Source: Phoronis australis
Taxonomy: Eukaryota; Phoronida; Phoronidae
Length of the DNA: 64,000 nt
Assembly: GCA_002633005.1 (NCBI GenBank)
Contig: NMRA01000312.1
Coordinates: forward strand, 331,850 to 395,849
Direction: 5' to 3'
A program made the translations under genes and the position numbers. The notes beneath the pieces are model-generated. The model saw only the letters and a program-made list of their open reading frames with translations, did not search any database and had not been told where the DNA came from. Each line of letters begins with the position of its first letter. Position 1 is the first letter of the stretch. Below are positions 23,037 through 36,862 of the stretch, piece after piece.

Positions 23037-24887
23037 TTTTAAAGCAGTCATGCACAATGGTCAAAATGACACATGCAAGATCCAAATGACTTTTTCCTTA
23101 TCCAAATTTGCACAAAATAAACAAACTAGATAAACTGTTACAGATTTCAATTGAAGGCAAATATTTGATGATACTGTATTAATTCGTTCAACAAACAATG
23201 AAATCTTATGAGGACACACCATTCAGAAGAAAACTGGGAAAATAGAAATTGCTAACAACTTCTAAATTTCATTAAAATATGATCCGTTTGTCTTTTACAT
23301 GAGCTTTCAACAAAAAATAACTCATAAATTTGTTTAAGAGACATTCCCTCAGCCCCAGAGACTAAATATCAAAAGGGTTCATTTAACTTCGCAGTCTCAA
23401 AATTTGAGATTGCCAGCACATGATACGAGAGGGCCAGTTGCTAGGAGAATGAGCCAACCTAGTTGGAATGGATAGCTCTTTGTTTCTTACTTAGGCAAAA
23501 AAAATTCCACCATGGAATAGAACAGTTCCAGACATTATGTTGTGTGACTGAGAAACCTACCATTGTCTACGAATTTGGGCTTCAGCTGTTAAGCATGGTA
23601 AGACGGAAATTGATAGGCCTTTTAACTGCAAATATATATGGCTCATTCAAACATGGATAATTTGCTAATTTTAAATACCCTCAATTTTGAGTGTAAAATA
23701 CATCCTAATGCCCATCTAATTATTTTTTTCCAAACTGACTCTTTTTAACATTGTTTTGAAAGTTAATTATATGCAAGGAAATCACCACAAATACTTTGAG
23801 AATCTGAACAAAGAACTGGCATAGTTCAGATTACAAATAAATAACTATTACAAGACATACTAGCGAAAACAATAACAGAGAACAGTAAACTGAGAAGTTA
23901 TGATAACAATAGAGAAACAGGCAACAGTACAAAATATTTTGGTAACCTATATAATTGGCAAAAGCCAAGTGACCGAAACTGACATACCCAACATTTTGTG
24001 GTGACTACCAGAGTTATTTTGATCACTTTTGCAAATGTGCTATACATGAATGTATTATAGCATATAGTAGGAGGGTAGCAACAGGCTCTTGTAATCCAAT
24101 TGGTTGAACACACAGCAGCCCTGTCTGGTAACAATTTGAATGTACACTCTCTGAAACGGACACTATGTCTGCCGATCATCTGCAGAACAACAAGAAATAA
24201 TTGCCAAAACTGATGGATATTCAGTTTTGAATCGCTTCTAACGTTGTCGTGAATGCCCACAAAATCTGAAAACATCATTCCGTGGTAGCTACAGAATACA
24301 ACTTAAAGACAGATAAAGCCTTTGTTTTGCGATTATTACCTTTAATGAGAAAAAATATCATCTCACTTGTGGGCAATACTTGTGTCCTAAATTGGTGAGA
24401 TTTTACCATAAGTAACGATTGAGAAGCAGTGGAACAAGCCATGCCATGGACAGTATGCATCCAGCATGGGGTTGTAATGTGAAGACATGCTACGATAGGG
24501 GTCCATGTATGATATGCAGTGAGATGAGGCAGGATTTGCTACCACCATACCTAAGAATCCTACAGAGCAACCCTATGCAATAATTAATGAAAATTCAAGC
24601 ACTGGCCCAGAAGACAAAGCTTCACTCAATCAAAGGTTAGAAACTGCTTGGTTGTACTGTACGCCTACGTGATCAACAGGTAAATCTATTTTATTGGGAA
24701 TCTAAGTACAGAATAACTAATTCAACCTAGGAACCAATATACCATTTTGGTTCCTAGATTAAATCAACAGTTTTTCAATTGTGTTGCCCTGTTGGCTAAA
24801 AGATGTCATGTATTTCTGATCAAATCTGTTAGCCGGTTCCAGCTGTCGCACCGATTAGACCAGCCGCGGTTGTCTGATTCACTGGTT

Positions 24888-26997
24888 CAGGGATATATCC
24901 AGATTTCAAAACCCTGCTCGCCAGCTGGGCGAGTGAGCCAGAAAATCTACTCGCCCAGTCCGAAATTCAGTCGCCCAGCCATTTGCGTCTGTCACACAAA
25001 CTTGCTGCCTGAGGGTCAATAAAAATCATCGTTAGGTGCCTAAATACCAAATTTTGTGAAAATCCGTTCAGGACTTTTGAACACACAGAGGTAAACGTAA
25101 AAAACTAAAATTGTCACTAGGGGGCACACCGGTAGTCGGATCCGTCAGAAAGTTCGCTCATGCTGTCCCACGTACAAAATTTCATGAACATACATCAAGG
25201 CGTTTTGGAGATAAAGTAGCAGACGCAGGACGGATGCCGGACGGACGGACTGAGACGACGGCATAATGCGTCCATATATAAATGTGTGGGCGCATAAAAA
25301 CTGAGCAACAACCGATCCGCGTTGTTTTGTCTCCTGCCTACCGAACCCAAACACACTAGGCACAACGTCTGACTTAATACTCAGTCTCTTTTTCTGTCCT
25401 GGCATGAGCCGACATTCGATCGTCAATGAAATCACTGTAGACGAAATTCAGGCCACAGACATGGAGAAGTTTCACGGCCTCATACTTAATTGGTATTACG
25501 GCGTGCTTTTCATTCTTCACTACCGCGAACTACTTCCGAAGCATTGTGTGCTCTCGAGGAAATCAAAAAAACGATATACCTGCTTTCCTCATAGCTTCAT
25601 AGTTCGCACAAGCGGGAACGATACACCACTCCATAGCGGCACTCACTCTGCAGAAGAACCACTGACGTCGCTGAGTCGTTTCTCACCTTCCTCACAGGTT
25701 AAGGCGACACCTCTCGGCGAGGTGAGCTTGACCGTATACCAGGAGATGTGGATATAGACCGAATAAGATGGTAAAAAAGACTAATTAAATCGGGTGGCAT
25801 TCTCCTTTAAGTTTTCAAAATAGCGTACTTAAGATTTTTAAGCTCCTGTGGAGTCGGGATTAACCGAAGTCCAAATCTGGACTAGATCGCACCCCGCAAC
25901 AAGTGAAAAATCTGGACGAACACACATGTTGTTGTCGCGTGACGTTTGTTTTGAAGTTAATAAGCAGGTGTGCACCGAGTGAGCGAGCGCGTGCGTGTCA
26001 TCAGAGTTCATTTGCCAGAGTCGGTAGCAGGCCTACATACTAACATATATGTGGGCCCTAGCGCACGCTTCTTGGCCACGTGCTCATTAACACTGGTCAA
26101 ATTTCGATTCGCGGTTTTTATGTGTACAAAAGTAATCTGCATTCCTGTTGAGGGAGTTAGAGCTGTACGGGAAAGATACAATGCAATCCCATTGACAAGT
26201 ACACTGCGTCTGTTCGAAAGACCTGGCCATAGTGGGACACGTTCCTTGCAAGATCAGCAGAACTTTTGCGTTCTTTTTGAAGTGTACAGCCACGGCTAAA
26301 TACAGACATGGCTCATGGTCTAGAAATTCCGTGCACAATGATTTTCAGGACTGTCGGATATTATTGATAAATTGAAGACATTACTGTAGAATTTTAGGAC
26401 TGTAGGTAAGGCATTTTTCGCATATGTACACGCTCATGTAATGGACTTTTATTTTAGCGAAGTCTGAAAACGAGTGCGAGGGGTCGCTTATAGGGGCATG
26501 GGCGCTTATACTGTAGGACGAATGTTACTATTTATAAAATAATTTTGGCTAAAATGACATTGTACTGTACATTACAATAAGAAATCAGTTCCAAGAATAA
26601 TGGTATTTCATTTGCTTCGAGCACATGGACCGGTCTTCCACCTTTCCAGTCTTTTCTTCGTTTCGGACTAGTCCAGAAATTCCTTTGTGCACAACCATAC
26701 CCTGCGTTCTTTTGTCTAGACGAATCGCGTAACGGGTGACATATACTGAATCGGTAGAATCGCACTGTGCCAATGTTTACTGCCATAGCACCGACACGCA
26801 GACTAAACTGAACCTTAAATTCATGATAAAAACAGCAAAAGGAGGAGAAAATTTATTCATGTTCACCTGGGAAACGATAGTGTTTTTGTGCTCTGAAAAT
26901 TCGCTCGCCACCTGGACGACCGGCAAGTCAACTTCTACTTGCCCAGCACCATTTTTGCTCTCACTGGCGACTGGGCGAGTGGCTAAGTATATCCCTG
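24888..26997. mobile_element. Candidate TIR element with CAGGGATATA ends
   Basis: CAGGGATATATCC at the left, and GTATATCCCTG, its inverse, at the right. Both ends continue into related CTCGCCAGCTGGGCGAGTG / CTGGCGACTGGGCGAG segments in opposite orientation. Ends starting CAGGG suggest hAT, but the flanking 8 bp are not duplicated. No transposase recognised inside; carries a nested repeat at 25020-25302. Confidence 0.45.
25020..25302 (+). mobile_element. Short copy of the CTCF-motif repeat
   Basis: Matches the final unit and tail of the 12650-14395 element: AAACTAAAATTGTCACTAGG, the GGATCCGTC flank, a GGACGGATGCCGGACGG tail, GACGGCATAATGCGTCC and the TGTGGGCGCATAAAAA end. One motif (25114-25127). 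It lies inside the 24888-26997 element. Confidence 0.75.
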
Positions 26998-27099
26998 CAG
27001 GCTAGTCCACTGCAGTTTAAGACTACAGTCCTGTCCACACACAGTCTACCCCAGAACAACTTGCACTAGTTCAACTTATCTTACTTTTAAGTGGAGCAT

Positions 27100-27255
27100 C
27101 CACACACCATGGGTGGCGCAGCACTGAAAAAAGTGGGAGCTATAGCCCCCCAGCCCCCCTGTGGTGCACCGCCCATAGACCATGGGCAGCGCACACTGAA
27201 AAAAGTGAGGGCTATGGCCCCCCCAGCCCCCTGTAGGTGCGCTGCCCATGCTAAC
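27100..27255. repeat. Tandem pair of GC-rich repeat units
   Basis: Two units with CACTGAAAAAAGTG(G/A)G, GCTATAGCCCCCC / GCTATGGCCCCCC, and CCCATGGTC-like joins. A single diverged unit lies at 62735-62800 (inverse orientation). Confidence 0.7.
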
Positions 27256-29945
27256 AAATATCTGATGACCAGGGTAAGGTGGAAGTTATCGCTCTGTGAG
27301 AGACCATGAACCCCAGCTCATAATTACTTCCGCCCAAGCCCACTTTTGCAGTCACACAGCAATTACAAGAAGCGCAAGTTATCCTAAAACAAGTTACCCC
27401 ACCTCAATTATGTGAAGTAATGTCACAAGTGGGGTAAGTAGCGCTTGTTTGAATAGTGTCCAGACGGCACTCAAACCTAGCAACATCTCGTTCCAGGAGT
27501 AACTTGTTCTAAGGTAAGTCTGTGTGTTGATGACACCTATGTACCACCTTAGTGAGCAGTCTGGGTATTTCATCAAACATCTAAAAACTATAGATTTTAA
27601 CCCAGTTGAACTAAGATGCTTGCAAAATTCGATTTTTGACTTTTTAAACATCTGCATTTAATTAGATCATGTGACCATGATTTTTACTAGAGTTTAGCAA
27701 GCTTTTGAAAAATGTAACAATAAGTGTTTTTCTTCAGAAAGTCTAGAGCTTCAACTTTTGCCATAGGTGGAGTCCATTTAATGTCGCACAAGGTGACAAC
27801 CTACTTTTACCTCTGCAAACACCTGGTAATCACTTTGTCATCTACCACTTCTAATAATCAGCAACTTCACACGTCAACACTGTCAGCTTCTTTAGCAAAA
27901 TGGACAAATGTACAGTCTAACTGTGCAGTGCAGTACATTGCAATCCCCATCAACTATCATATTGGAGTACTCCAGTGCAGCACACTTAAGTGTCACTGGC
28001 GTAAATCTGGGTATCAAAAATCATGCCTTCCAGGTCCAGTGGAAAACGCAAAATGCCAGCAGGCTGAACTGGCTGAATTACAGCCAGTGCAAATAGCTTA
28101 GTTTTTAGTTAATTTACACAAAATTGCTCTGACCTTTACTGCACTGTCTATGAAGCATGGGCACTGATGGCCAAGAAATGTCAAGTAGTTGGCTCAATAG
28201 CAACTGAGTATCACAGTTTCAAAGCACATCCAAGAGAATGTTTTCAAGTGTTTTCCAAAGTAGCAGGAGACAAATTGGTAGTAGACTATACCCTCAAATT
28301 TGTTTCTATTTTAGACATTCTAATCAGTAGAGGGTAGTGTCTGTGACAGATTACTATATTTAGAAACTTATTTCTTCTCATGGGTGTGTGTATTTGTAAC
28401 AAATATAATGGGAAATCTGAAGCCATATAGCTGTTTATTTTATTTCATAACTACTTTGTGAATTATGCACCATCAGGTCAAGTTACATTCCGCCATGTAT
28501 AGCTAGCTATGAAAATCAAATTAGGCCTTTTGCTCTCATAAAATCAGTCTAATAATAATAGTCCATACCATGATAAAATTCTATTTCCTTCCAATGAGGT
28601 TGGCCAACTCACCAACTTGAAAATGGCAGTGTACGTACCCATTGCTTATGGCTTGAGTTGGAAATGGAAATTGAGTCCTGTTATGGTAAGGAGTATCAAG
28701 AGACGATTTTAAGTGACTACAAGACCTAGTTTGATTTTCGTATTTTTAGCCAGGGTAAAATGAAGCTTTAACTATACAATTTTTCAAGTTTGTCACAGAA
28801 AGCAGCACTAGATCTAGGAGTCCAGTAAGTTTATACGACCCTCAGGAAACCCGACAAAAAATCAGGAAAAATGCATCACCGTCACAAAACAGTGCTACCA
28901 AAGTCAGTAATGACACCAAGGTGAATAATGTGGGCAAAATGTCAGAGATTATGTGGTAACAAAGATGATTTACAATGTCCAAAAACACACCCAGTCATCA
29001 CACATAAGCTGTGTGTAAACAGTGACCAGGAAGTATACACAATGGGAAGCTCTACCTCAAGGGGCTATTTGATCAGCTAATAGGATTAGTACTCACCAGA
29101 ACTCAACTTGCCTGATCCTATTGGTGTAGAACCAGGTGGTCAGTCAGAGCTGTTAAACCAGACAAGTTCTTGCCCTGTGTTATTACTGCCAAATATCTCT
29201 CCCAGCAAAACTATGACATTATCCAAAGTACTGTTGTTATTACATTAGTGGAGTGTTTTTATTGTAAGTGAGGGGTGAAAAATCAAGGCTAAGATTTGAT
29301 GAGTTGTAATCATGACAACAAAAAATAAACCAGCTATGCGGTTAAACCACACACATGGAATGCATAGAATTGATGGTAAACATGACCAATCCTACTGCCA
29401 AGCATGTATCAAGATGCAAGTCATTTGCATGTGTTTGTTCCAAGCTACAAAAGTGTTAATCTTTAGCATTCCAAAGTTTTTCAACAGGAAACTGAAGAGA
29501 ACCAACTTTTATGAAACAGCAAAAACCTTAAGAACCTGAACATGCCCACCCACTTGGTACATGGCTTAACGTAAATTGAGAGTGGTAAACCAACTTGGTT
29601 AACAATCTACTCACTATAAACCAACTTGGTTAAAAGAATCAATCTTCTCTCAATGAAGAATACTTACCGCCATAACTGCAAACTTATTATTAAGTCGGAA
29701 CTGAAAGTTTGTATAAGACATATCTTTGATATAGATGTACTTTGTTTTGATAATCATTTCTGAACAGTTTCAAAACACAAAACCACAAAATAATGTCTTC
29801 AACTAAATTAATGGACGTGAAATAGTGTTGCCATCATACACTGAACTTAAACATCTGAGATGAAACGTGGGATGAGTCAAAGTAAGAGTAAAAACCAGTG
29901 GACATTTTGAGCTTGGAGGGGACAACTAGTTCACATGGTGGCTTA

Positions 29946-30463
29946 CAGCGCTTTCCCACTAGAGGTGAAGTTTCGCCTATAGTGGGAAAGGTTAACTCTA
30001 CCAGTTAATCTGTAAGCAAAGCTTCGCTGCAAATAGTAGGATTCACAAGCGAAGCTTCGATACTCACCTCGGTGTAGTGGGAAACGTCAGAGTGAAACTT
30101 CTATGACATTATCCATAGAGGTCGCGGCAACGATATAGGAACACGAAAGACTCACGCAAAACGTGTTCTTTGTTATTGTAGTGTCACAGACGTGCTCTTA
30201 AAGAAGGCATGTAGATAAAAAAGAATACACACCTGATAAAGAATGACACTGATCATTTTCATAAACACTGGTAAAAGACGGGAGAACAATTTTCAATTAG
30301 TCTCGAAGCCACCACTCAATATTTGCTTGAGAGAAAGAACGAACTGAGTCATTAGGTGTTAACATTTATGACTGAATCGCCATCAAGCGATATCAAGTGG
30401 GAAAAGCAAGCGAAGTTTTGGCGAAGCTGCGGTAAACCAAAGCTCCCCTAATGGCAAAGCACC
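29946..30463. mobile_element. Candidate MITE with TTA target duplication
   Basis: Left CAGCGCTTTCCCACTAGAGG, right inverse GGTGCTTTGCCATTAGGGG; flanked by TTA at 29943-29945 and 30464-30466. 518 bp, rich in GCGAAGCTTCG words, no ORF. A 3-bp TTA duplication points to PIF/Harbinger. Confidence 0.5.
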
Positions 30464-31172
30464 TTAGTTTTGTAATCATGAGTGTCTGTTCACACAAAAT
30501 AGGCCTTTTGAAATTGACATACAAAGTCAGTGAAAGCAGTTTTTTGTGAACTCTGCAAGTGTTGGACTGTGTAACTAAACACACACTAACAAAGGGTATA
30601 TGGTCCTGCCTAAGAAGATAATTGTTTTATTACCCCGTATCGAAGCTGAATAGCTGAGCCTGGAATGATAACCAAGGATGAACCTTCATTCGGGAAGGAC
30701 GAACCCAAAAAATAGGCAAGACAAACAAAATATGTAATAGATGTATTGAGAAAGCACATCCTTTGTTTGTGTATTTATTAGCATGACAATCAATCTTGCA
30801 TAGAAAGCTACTGTGAGGTATGGGTGATCAATGCAAATCTTTCCATGAGCGGGTTTCTTCCTTACCAGAATAGCTTTCGTGAAAGCAGGGCCTACATAAC
30901 TTCAGTGACATGACACAACACACCAACCCTCATAATTTTTCCTTTTTAATGGCAATGATGTCTTGAAGTTTTAATTAAATTACCCATGCTACTAGTGTAC
31001 CCCGTTCGCAACTGGGAAACAAAGTAACTTGTGCAAAACGTTTTGCAAATATTAGTTCAAAATTCCTATTTGCCAGGGATATCTCTACTATAAACCTATA
31101 ATCCTCTCCTGCCTAATTCCTGAAGGTCAATGTACCCATCATCATAAGGCAACACAAGTACAATGCCAGCAA

Positions 31173-31288
31173 TTTGTTAAAGATCAGTGAACTATTTGTT
31201 AAAGACCAGTGAACTATTTGTTAAAGACCAGTGAGCTATTTGTTAAAGACTAGTGAGCTATTTGTTAAAGACCAGTGAGCTATTTGTT
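31173..31288. repeat. 22-bp minisatellite, five copies
   Basis: Unit TTTGTTAAAGACCAGTGAGCTA in tandem. Confidence 0.92.
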
Positions 31289-31924
31289 TAAAATGCTCAT
31301 TGAGAAACATGAAGTTGACCTATCTTCTAAACTGATCCAAACAGTTGAGCTTCTATCATCTGCATAGGTTTTCTTAACTGATCTCTAGATTGTAGCGATG
31401 CGATGCGATGCGACACCAAAGCTTTCAGTTGTGTCAAACATCATTTTTATCTTTTTTCAATAAGTAACAACCAGTTACACATTAGAAAAACTTAACAATT
31501 CAATTTAAAATAAACAACTTTCTAAACCAGCAGTAGTATTATTTTCGCCAGCATAAACAGTAACTCTATTGGCTGCACATGACTGACCGGTTCCTCCAGG
31601 TCAAGCACATATAACTGATTGACTAAGCTGCAAGTCTGTCATCGAGAACCAATCATATGTCATAGTCAGTTCACCCAACAGAACCGGCAAAGTCATTCAA
31701 GTGAAGCCATTGATATATTGAATTTCTTATCATATTTTTCAGAACTGATTGACCTCTATGTAACCTTGAACAATTGACCTGAAGAATAATTGGTATTACC
31801 ATCAGATAACCTACAAAATGCTTCACTCCCTTTCGTCAGTTCATTAAAATAGTATGTCTTTGTATTTACGGTAGGTTCAAGCACAGGAAAAGCACATTTT
31901 TCATTCTGATAACATTAAAGGGGT

Positions 31925-32030
31925 TGTAGAACCACCTTGCGGCTGTGGCTGTAGATCTATCAGGCGGCTGTGGCTGTAGATCTACCAGGCGGCTGTAGAT
32001 CCACCTTGCCACTGTAGATCTACCTTGAGT
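31925..32030. repeat. Short tandem repeat GGCTGTGGCTGTAGATCTA
   Basis: Three to four imperfect copies of GGCGGCTGTGGCTGTAGATC with CACCTTGC spacers. Confidence 0.7.
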
Positions 32031-33985
32031 CACAAAAACTAACTTTTGATGAAGACGACTATTCCTTATGAAAATTGGTCCCAAAATTTTCCATACTAAC
32101 ATTGAAGAGAACCAATGGTTTGTTATTGCTTCATAATGACACAAGGGTCCGGTATAAGCATGGCTTGTCGCAGCGGGTGATTTCACTTGTGCCATGCACG
32201 CCCAAGCAATAACAAAGCAGCAGCTTGTTCCCCCAAGCCGAGAACCTACTTCCCATCTGAGTTAGCGGACATCAGTTTTATAACTGTAAGTACTCTAAAT
32301 CAAAAGTAAGTTTCTTGACAGAATGAGGGTTTATGGCCGCTTTAAAATACATAAAGTGAATGTTAGAATTCTTGTAGAAATCGAACAGTAAACCAATCCG
32401 GGTAAAAGAAACAAACGGGGCCATCCAACCCATTGACAAAATTTGATGTTCTTAAAGAATGAAATTTGACTCTGAAATGTTAGCTCAAGCACGAAAAATA
32501 GACGAAAATGCTATAACCATTAAATTAATGTCACTTAAGAAATCAATTATGTTGTGTAGAACTAATAAAACGCGCCATTCTACCGTCTGCATCCATCAAA
32601 TTGTAAAAACCAACACAGCATGTTTCAAATGATGTGTCAAAACTCAAATCTAATACCTAAAAACATCCATTCTGAATCCCTTAAATTTCTTAATGAAATA
32701 TTTACGATTTGTAAGCACAATTGTACTATACCCATTGGCACAGAGAACATCTTATTAACCAAAAGTGCACAGTTTTTAAATTGAATTTACTCTAAATTCT
32801 CAAGAGTATCATCATTTCTTTACCTGGACTTGGTAAGTATCCTCCACAAACAGAAATGCTTCAGAAATGTTCTCACTATCTCCACATCCACGCGTGCTGA
32901 CCTCACAGGAATCCACACAAATCGGTTTTCAAAACAAAACACACTTTACTAATCTACCACTTACAAAACCCATCCTCAAAACAAGAATGGTAAACAGGCG
33001 CACACATATACATGGTATACAGTTGAACTACAGTGAGGCACAAAGCACCTGCTCTGGATCTTCTCTGTCAAGTAATTACAGTAAAATTTGATGAAATCAG
33101 GCCAGCAACAACTACAGGGATTTTACCCAGAGAATCCAATGGCTGCAGGAGCTGGAAATAGATAGCCTCAGCTGAACTTCACCAGTGCATCAGGACTGTG
33201 GGTTTAAACATTCTTCACATGGTTCAAGTGTTAACTAGAGGGTATTGCCAGAAGAATTGGGTATTTAAAAGGTCAGAGGTCAGAGAGTAAATGCTTTTTT
33301 ATAACTGTAGCTGATTATGTCAGCATGTGGATAGATGCAACACACCTGTGGCCCAGGCTGGTTATGTAATTGTGAGGTTACTACAAGCATGGTCCAGTTG
33401 GATGTGGATATTTGCAAGTAATGACAGGTCAAATTGTAAAGAATGACAGAGCATTGCAAAAAAGTCAAGTGATTTAATTCCGAGTAAAAGCGAGTGAATT
33501 TGAGCAGTTAAAGAGTCTCATAAAATTGTGAATATTCAAATGCAGCACTAATTTACAAACAACTCTAGGTCCTAAAAGTGCGCCACAAACCAGTCCAGAA
33601 CCAGTTGCATTACAATCAGATACTGCAAATTTCATTCAATGTGTATTTTTATTATATAATTCCTATTCTATTGTGTCCAACAGTTATTCATTTGTGATTA
33701 AGCATGATCCACATGTTTATATTCTTGCATAGTTCTGCTATGGTGCACAAGCCATTGGAAAGGTTGAAAAATTTCTAAAAAGTTTCACCTGTGCAGAGTC
33801 ATTACGGTCACATTATGACAATAATTTTTCTAGCTGTTATTGTCATTGCTGTTGTTATGATGCGACTAATTCACTCCCAAGTGTACATAATTCACGACAT
33901 TGACTGTTGTTCCAATGATTTTTTTTGATCAGCTAACTAACACTTTCATCAGTAGGCATACTCTACATAATCAAGCACTTTAACT

Positions 33986-34463
33986 GAACCTAGTCTTGAC
34001 TGTTCACTGTGTGTAATATTCTGAACCCAGTCTTGACTGTTAGCTGTGTGTAATATTCTGAACCCAGTCTTGACTGTTAGCTGTGTGTAATATTCTGAAC
34101 CTAGTCTTGACTGTTAGCTGTGTGTAATATTCTGAACCTAGTCTTGACTGTTCACTGTGTGTAATATTCTGAACCCAGTCTTGACTGTTCACTGTGTGTA
34201 ATATTCTGAACCCAGTCTTGACTGTTCACTGTGTGTAATATTCTGAACACAGTCTTGACTGTTCACTGTGTGTAATATTCTGAACACAGTCTTGACTGTT
34301 CACTGTGTGTAATATTCTGAACCCAGTCTTGACTGTTCACTGTGTGTAATATTCTGAACCCAGTCTTGACTGTTAGCTGTGTGTAATATTCTGAACCTAG
34401 TTTTGACTGTTCACTGTGTGTAATATTCTGAAAACAGTCTTGACTGTTATTGTGTACTATTCT
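33986..34463. repeat. 37-bp minisatellite, about 13 copies
   Basis: Unit GAACCCAGTCTTGACTG, then TTCACTGTGTGTAATATTCT; 12 full copies and one shortened copy, length exactly 37 in each full copy. Confidence 0.97.
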
Positions 34464-36822
34464 GAGAATTTCCAACAAAATAAATGTAGATTAGGGTTAA
34501 AGTTAGAAGACAAGATACTTAACACCTGACTGGTAAATTGCTAAATTCTGGATTTCTGGATTTGTCACAGAGGGGTGCTAATCTACATTTTAAATAGGGG
34601 AAGGGGGTATGGCAGGAAAATTAGATTATCCACAAATTTAGACAGTAGACACCATTATTTTGTAGCGGTTAATTCCATAAACTTAAAGCAAAAATGAAAT
34701 TTAAACATTTAAAACCGTTCTCTAGATTTTGTAGTTTGAAAAGAGAAACTTTTGTAGAATTCCAAACTCTGGAAGTAAACCTTTTTGTACAAGAGGGAAG
34801 TTGCACACCCCCTGCTGTTCATCCTCATCTCTACGAACCATTCATGTTCCAAGACCACAGGACTGTCCAGTAATTTATAACATCCATCTATATACCCCAT
34901 TGTGCTTTTAGTCATTTCCTCAATGTTGACTGTTTCCATTAAGGGAGGACAAGGGCACATACATTGCCCCAAACACCAAGAGGTTTGTTGATGAAATACT
35001 TTGGAATCTAAACAAAAGCTGTAATTGAGGACACATTGAAAAAACATCTGGTCTTGGAGTTTGATGTTCCATTACGGTAAAAAATCTCCAGTTTGGTGGA
35101 AAAATAATTATTTCACTCAAGGTTGTAGCTTGCACCAATTGACATTACTTTTGATGAACTTCCAAACTTATTTTCAGATCCTGTAAAAACTTGAGATACG
35201 TAATTCAAAAATTACCCATGCGCCAAATTTTAGAATCAGGTAAATTCAATTTGGATTTTGGTGTCCCAAATTTTGAAGACTACCGAACTAGAGAATTTTT
35301 ACCATGCATGCATAATTCAAGATTTGCATATTTGTAATTTGCTTTTGAGAACTGCATAATATGAAATCACAAATACCAAAAATAAAAATGGTTTAACAGA
35401 TTTCGATAATAAAGTGTGAAAATGTCAATTTTGAAAAATAAGCATGAAAATTATTCACTACCACCTCATCTTTTTGAATTCTCCGGGACAAAACATTCGC
35501 CAAATTTACTGAAGGTGTTCCTTTTTCTGAGTTCTTAATGAAATCCCCAACATGTAATGTTCAATTGCTTGAGAGTATCCATGCCTTTTTTAGTTTAAAT
35601 AGGATCTATGGGCATTCACACAACCATGCCCACAACAGTATGCAATCACTTAAAATAGTGGCACACTGTCAGCTTGTGAACTATCCCACTCAAAACAGGA
35701 GCCATAGATGATTATTAATTAAGCCCAACTTAACACCAGGTAGAATCATACACTTGAGTGCACAGTAGGCCTTTAATGGTCTGAAGTTAATGGCTCTCAT
35801 TAACCTGGGATACTTCAAATTTAAGCAGCCCCTGGAAAGTCTGCACTCCGTTCTAAACCGTCAGTTAAAGTTCTAAACCGTCAGTTACCAGATTTCTAAC
35901 AAAAAGAAACTCTGTGCACGCACAGGTAATTTTCAATTTATTTCACCCAAAAATAATTCCCAAAACTGTCATTTTGCTTGAAATAGAAATTTCACCAAAT
36001 TTTGTTTTATGATACAACTACACAGTTCATACTAGGTCAGTAAAAGTATAACATTTTCTTGATATTTACTTTTGAGAAGAAATTTGACAAAACAGAATTT
36101 CACTTGTCAGCCATGTTTGTGTGCTATATATGTGAACAATTACCGCACCATTTAACGGCCAAGACACTTCAACTTTTAAAAAAGCAATTTAAGCTGGACT
36201 ACATGGTGATCTTGCAATATTGAAGGTTTCGAAAAAATTGTGAGACAATTTAAATGCTGGAAAGTATTACCTAGTAGATCTGAGTTACTAGGAAAAATAA
36301 TTGTCATCAAACAACAGGATATAACAGCCGTACAATCATCAAATGTTACTCTGACGAGTCCATCAAGGTGAGAAGCTTTGAATCGGTAGTGTTGACAATA
36401 TGACCAAGTATGATAAGGACTATTTGATGAGATTTAAGGTATGACATAGCAAGTGATAAGATGTGTGGGAGGGTGGCCTCGTGCAGACTTACTGGGGCCA
36501 CTCAATTGCCCTGGAGTACTCTAAAACAACTGATAGCGGCCAACAACATAGGAATCCGTAGTGAATTTTACGTTGACCTTTTGCACGATTACTGTCCCTA
36601 AAGACCATTGATGAATAATGTGATATACATGAGAATTTCCTTCCTAAATTGAATAATTCTTACCACAGCTAAAATGACTCGACTGTTTCCCTGCTTTCTT
36701 AGTTTATTGTACGTCCTCATATAGTGATAAACACATTAAAAATGTATGTATCCTCTAGAAGATGAAATGCAATTTTTTCTTTCAAACAACTATCGTTGAG
36801 GTCGAGTGAAGAGTTTCGCAGT

Positions 36823-36862
36823 GATGGCAATAAACGCTAGTATATATGTGGGTGCATAAAAA
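36823..36862 (+). mobile_element. Remnant tail of the CTCF-motif repeat
   Basis: GTGATGGCAATAAACGC, then TATATATGTGGGTGCATAAAAA, resembles the terminal part of the two other copies. Very short, no motif retained. Confidence 0.4.

Noticed and set aside
25404-25757. 117-codon plus-strand frame as a transposase exon
   Set aside because: No family resemblance and no conserved catalytic residues; lies inside a repeat.
33986-34463. CRISPR-like array
   Set aside because: The units are directly abutting 37-bp repeats with no unique spacers; it is a minisatellite in an animal genome.
34263-34478. Protein with NITHSEQS-type repeats
   Set aside because: The frame is only the 37-bp minisatellite read in translation.
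34709-35138. Overlapping minus-strand frames as a broken transposase
   Set aside because: Some protein-like stretches, but no recognisable domain or catalytic motif and the two frames do not join convincingly.
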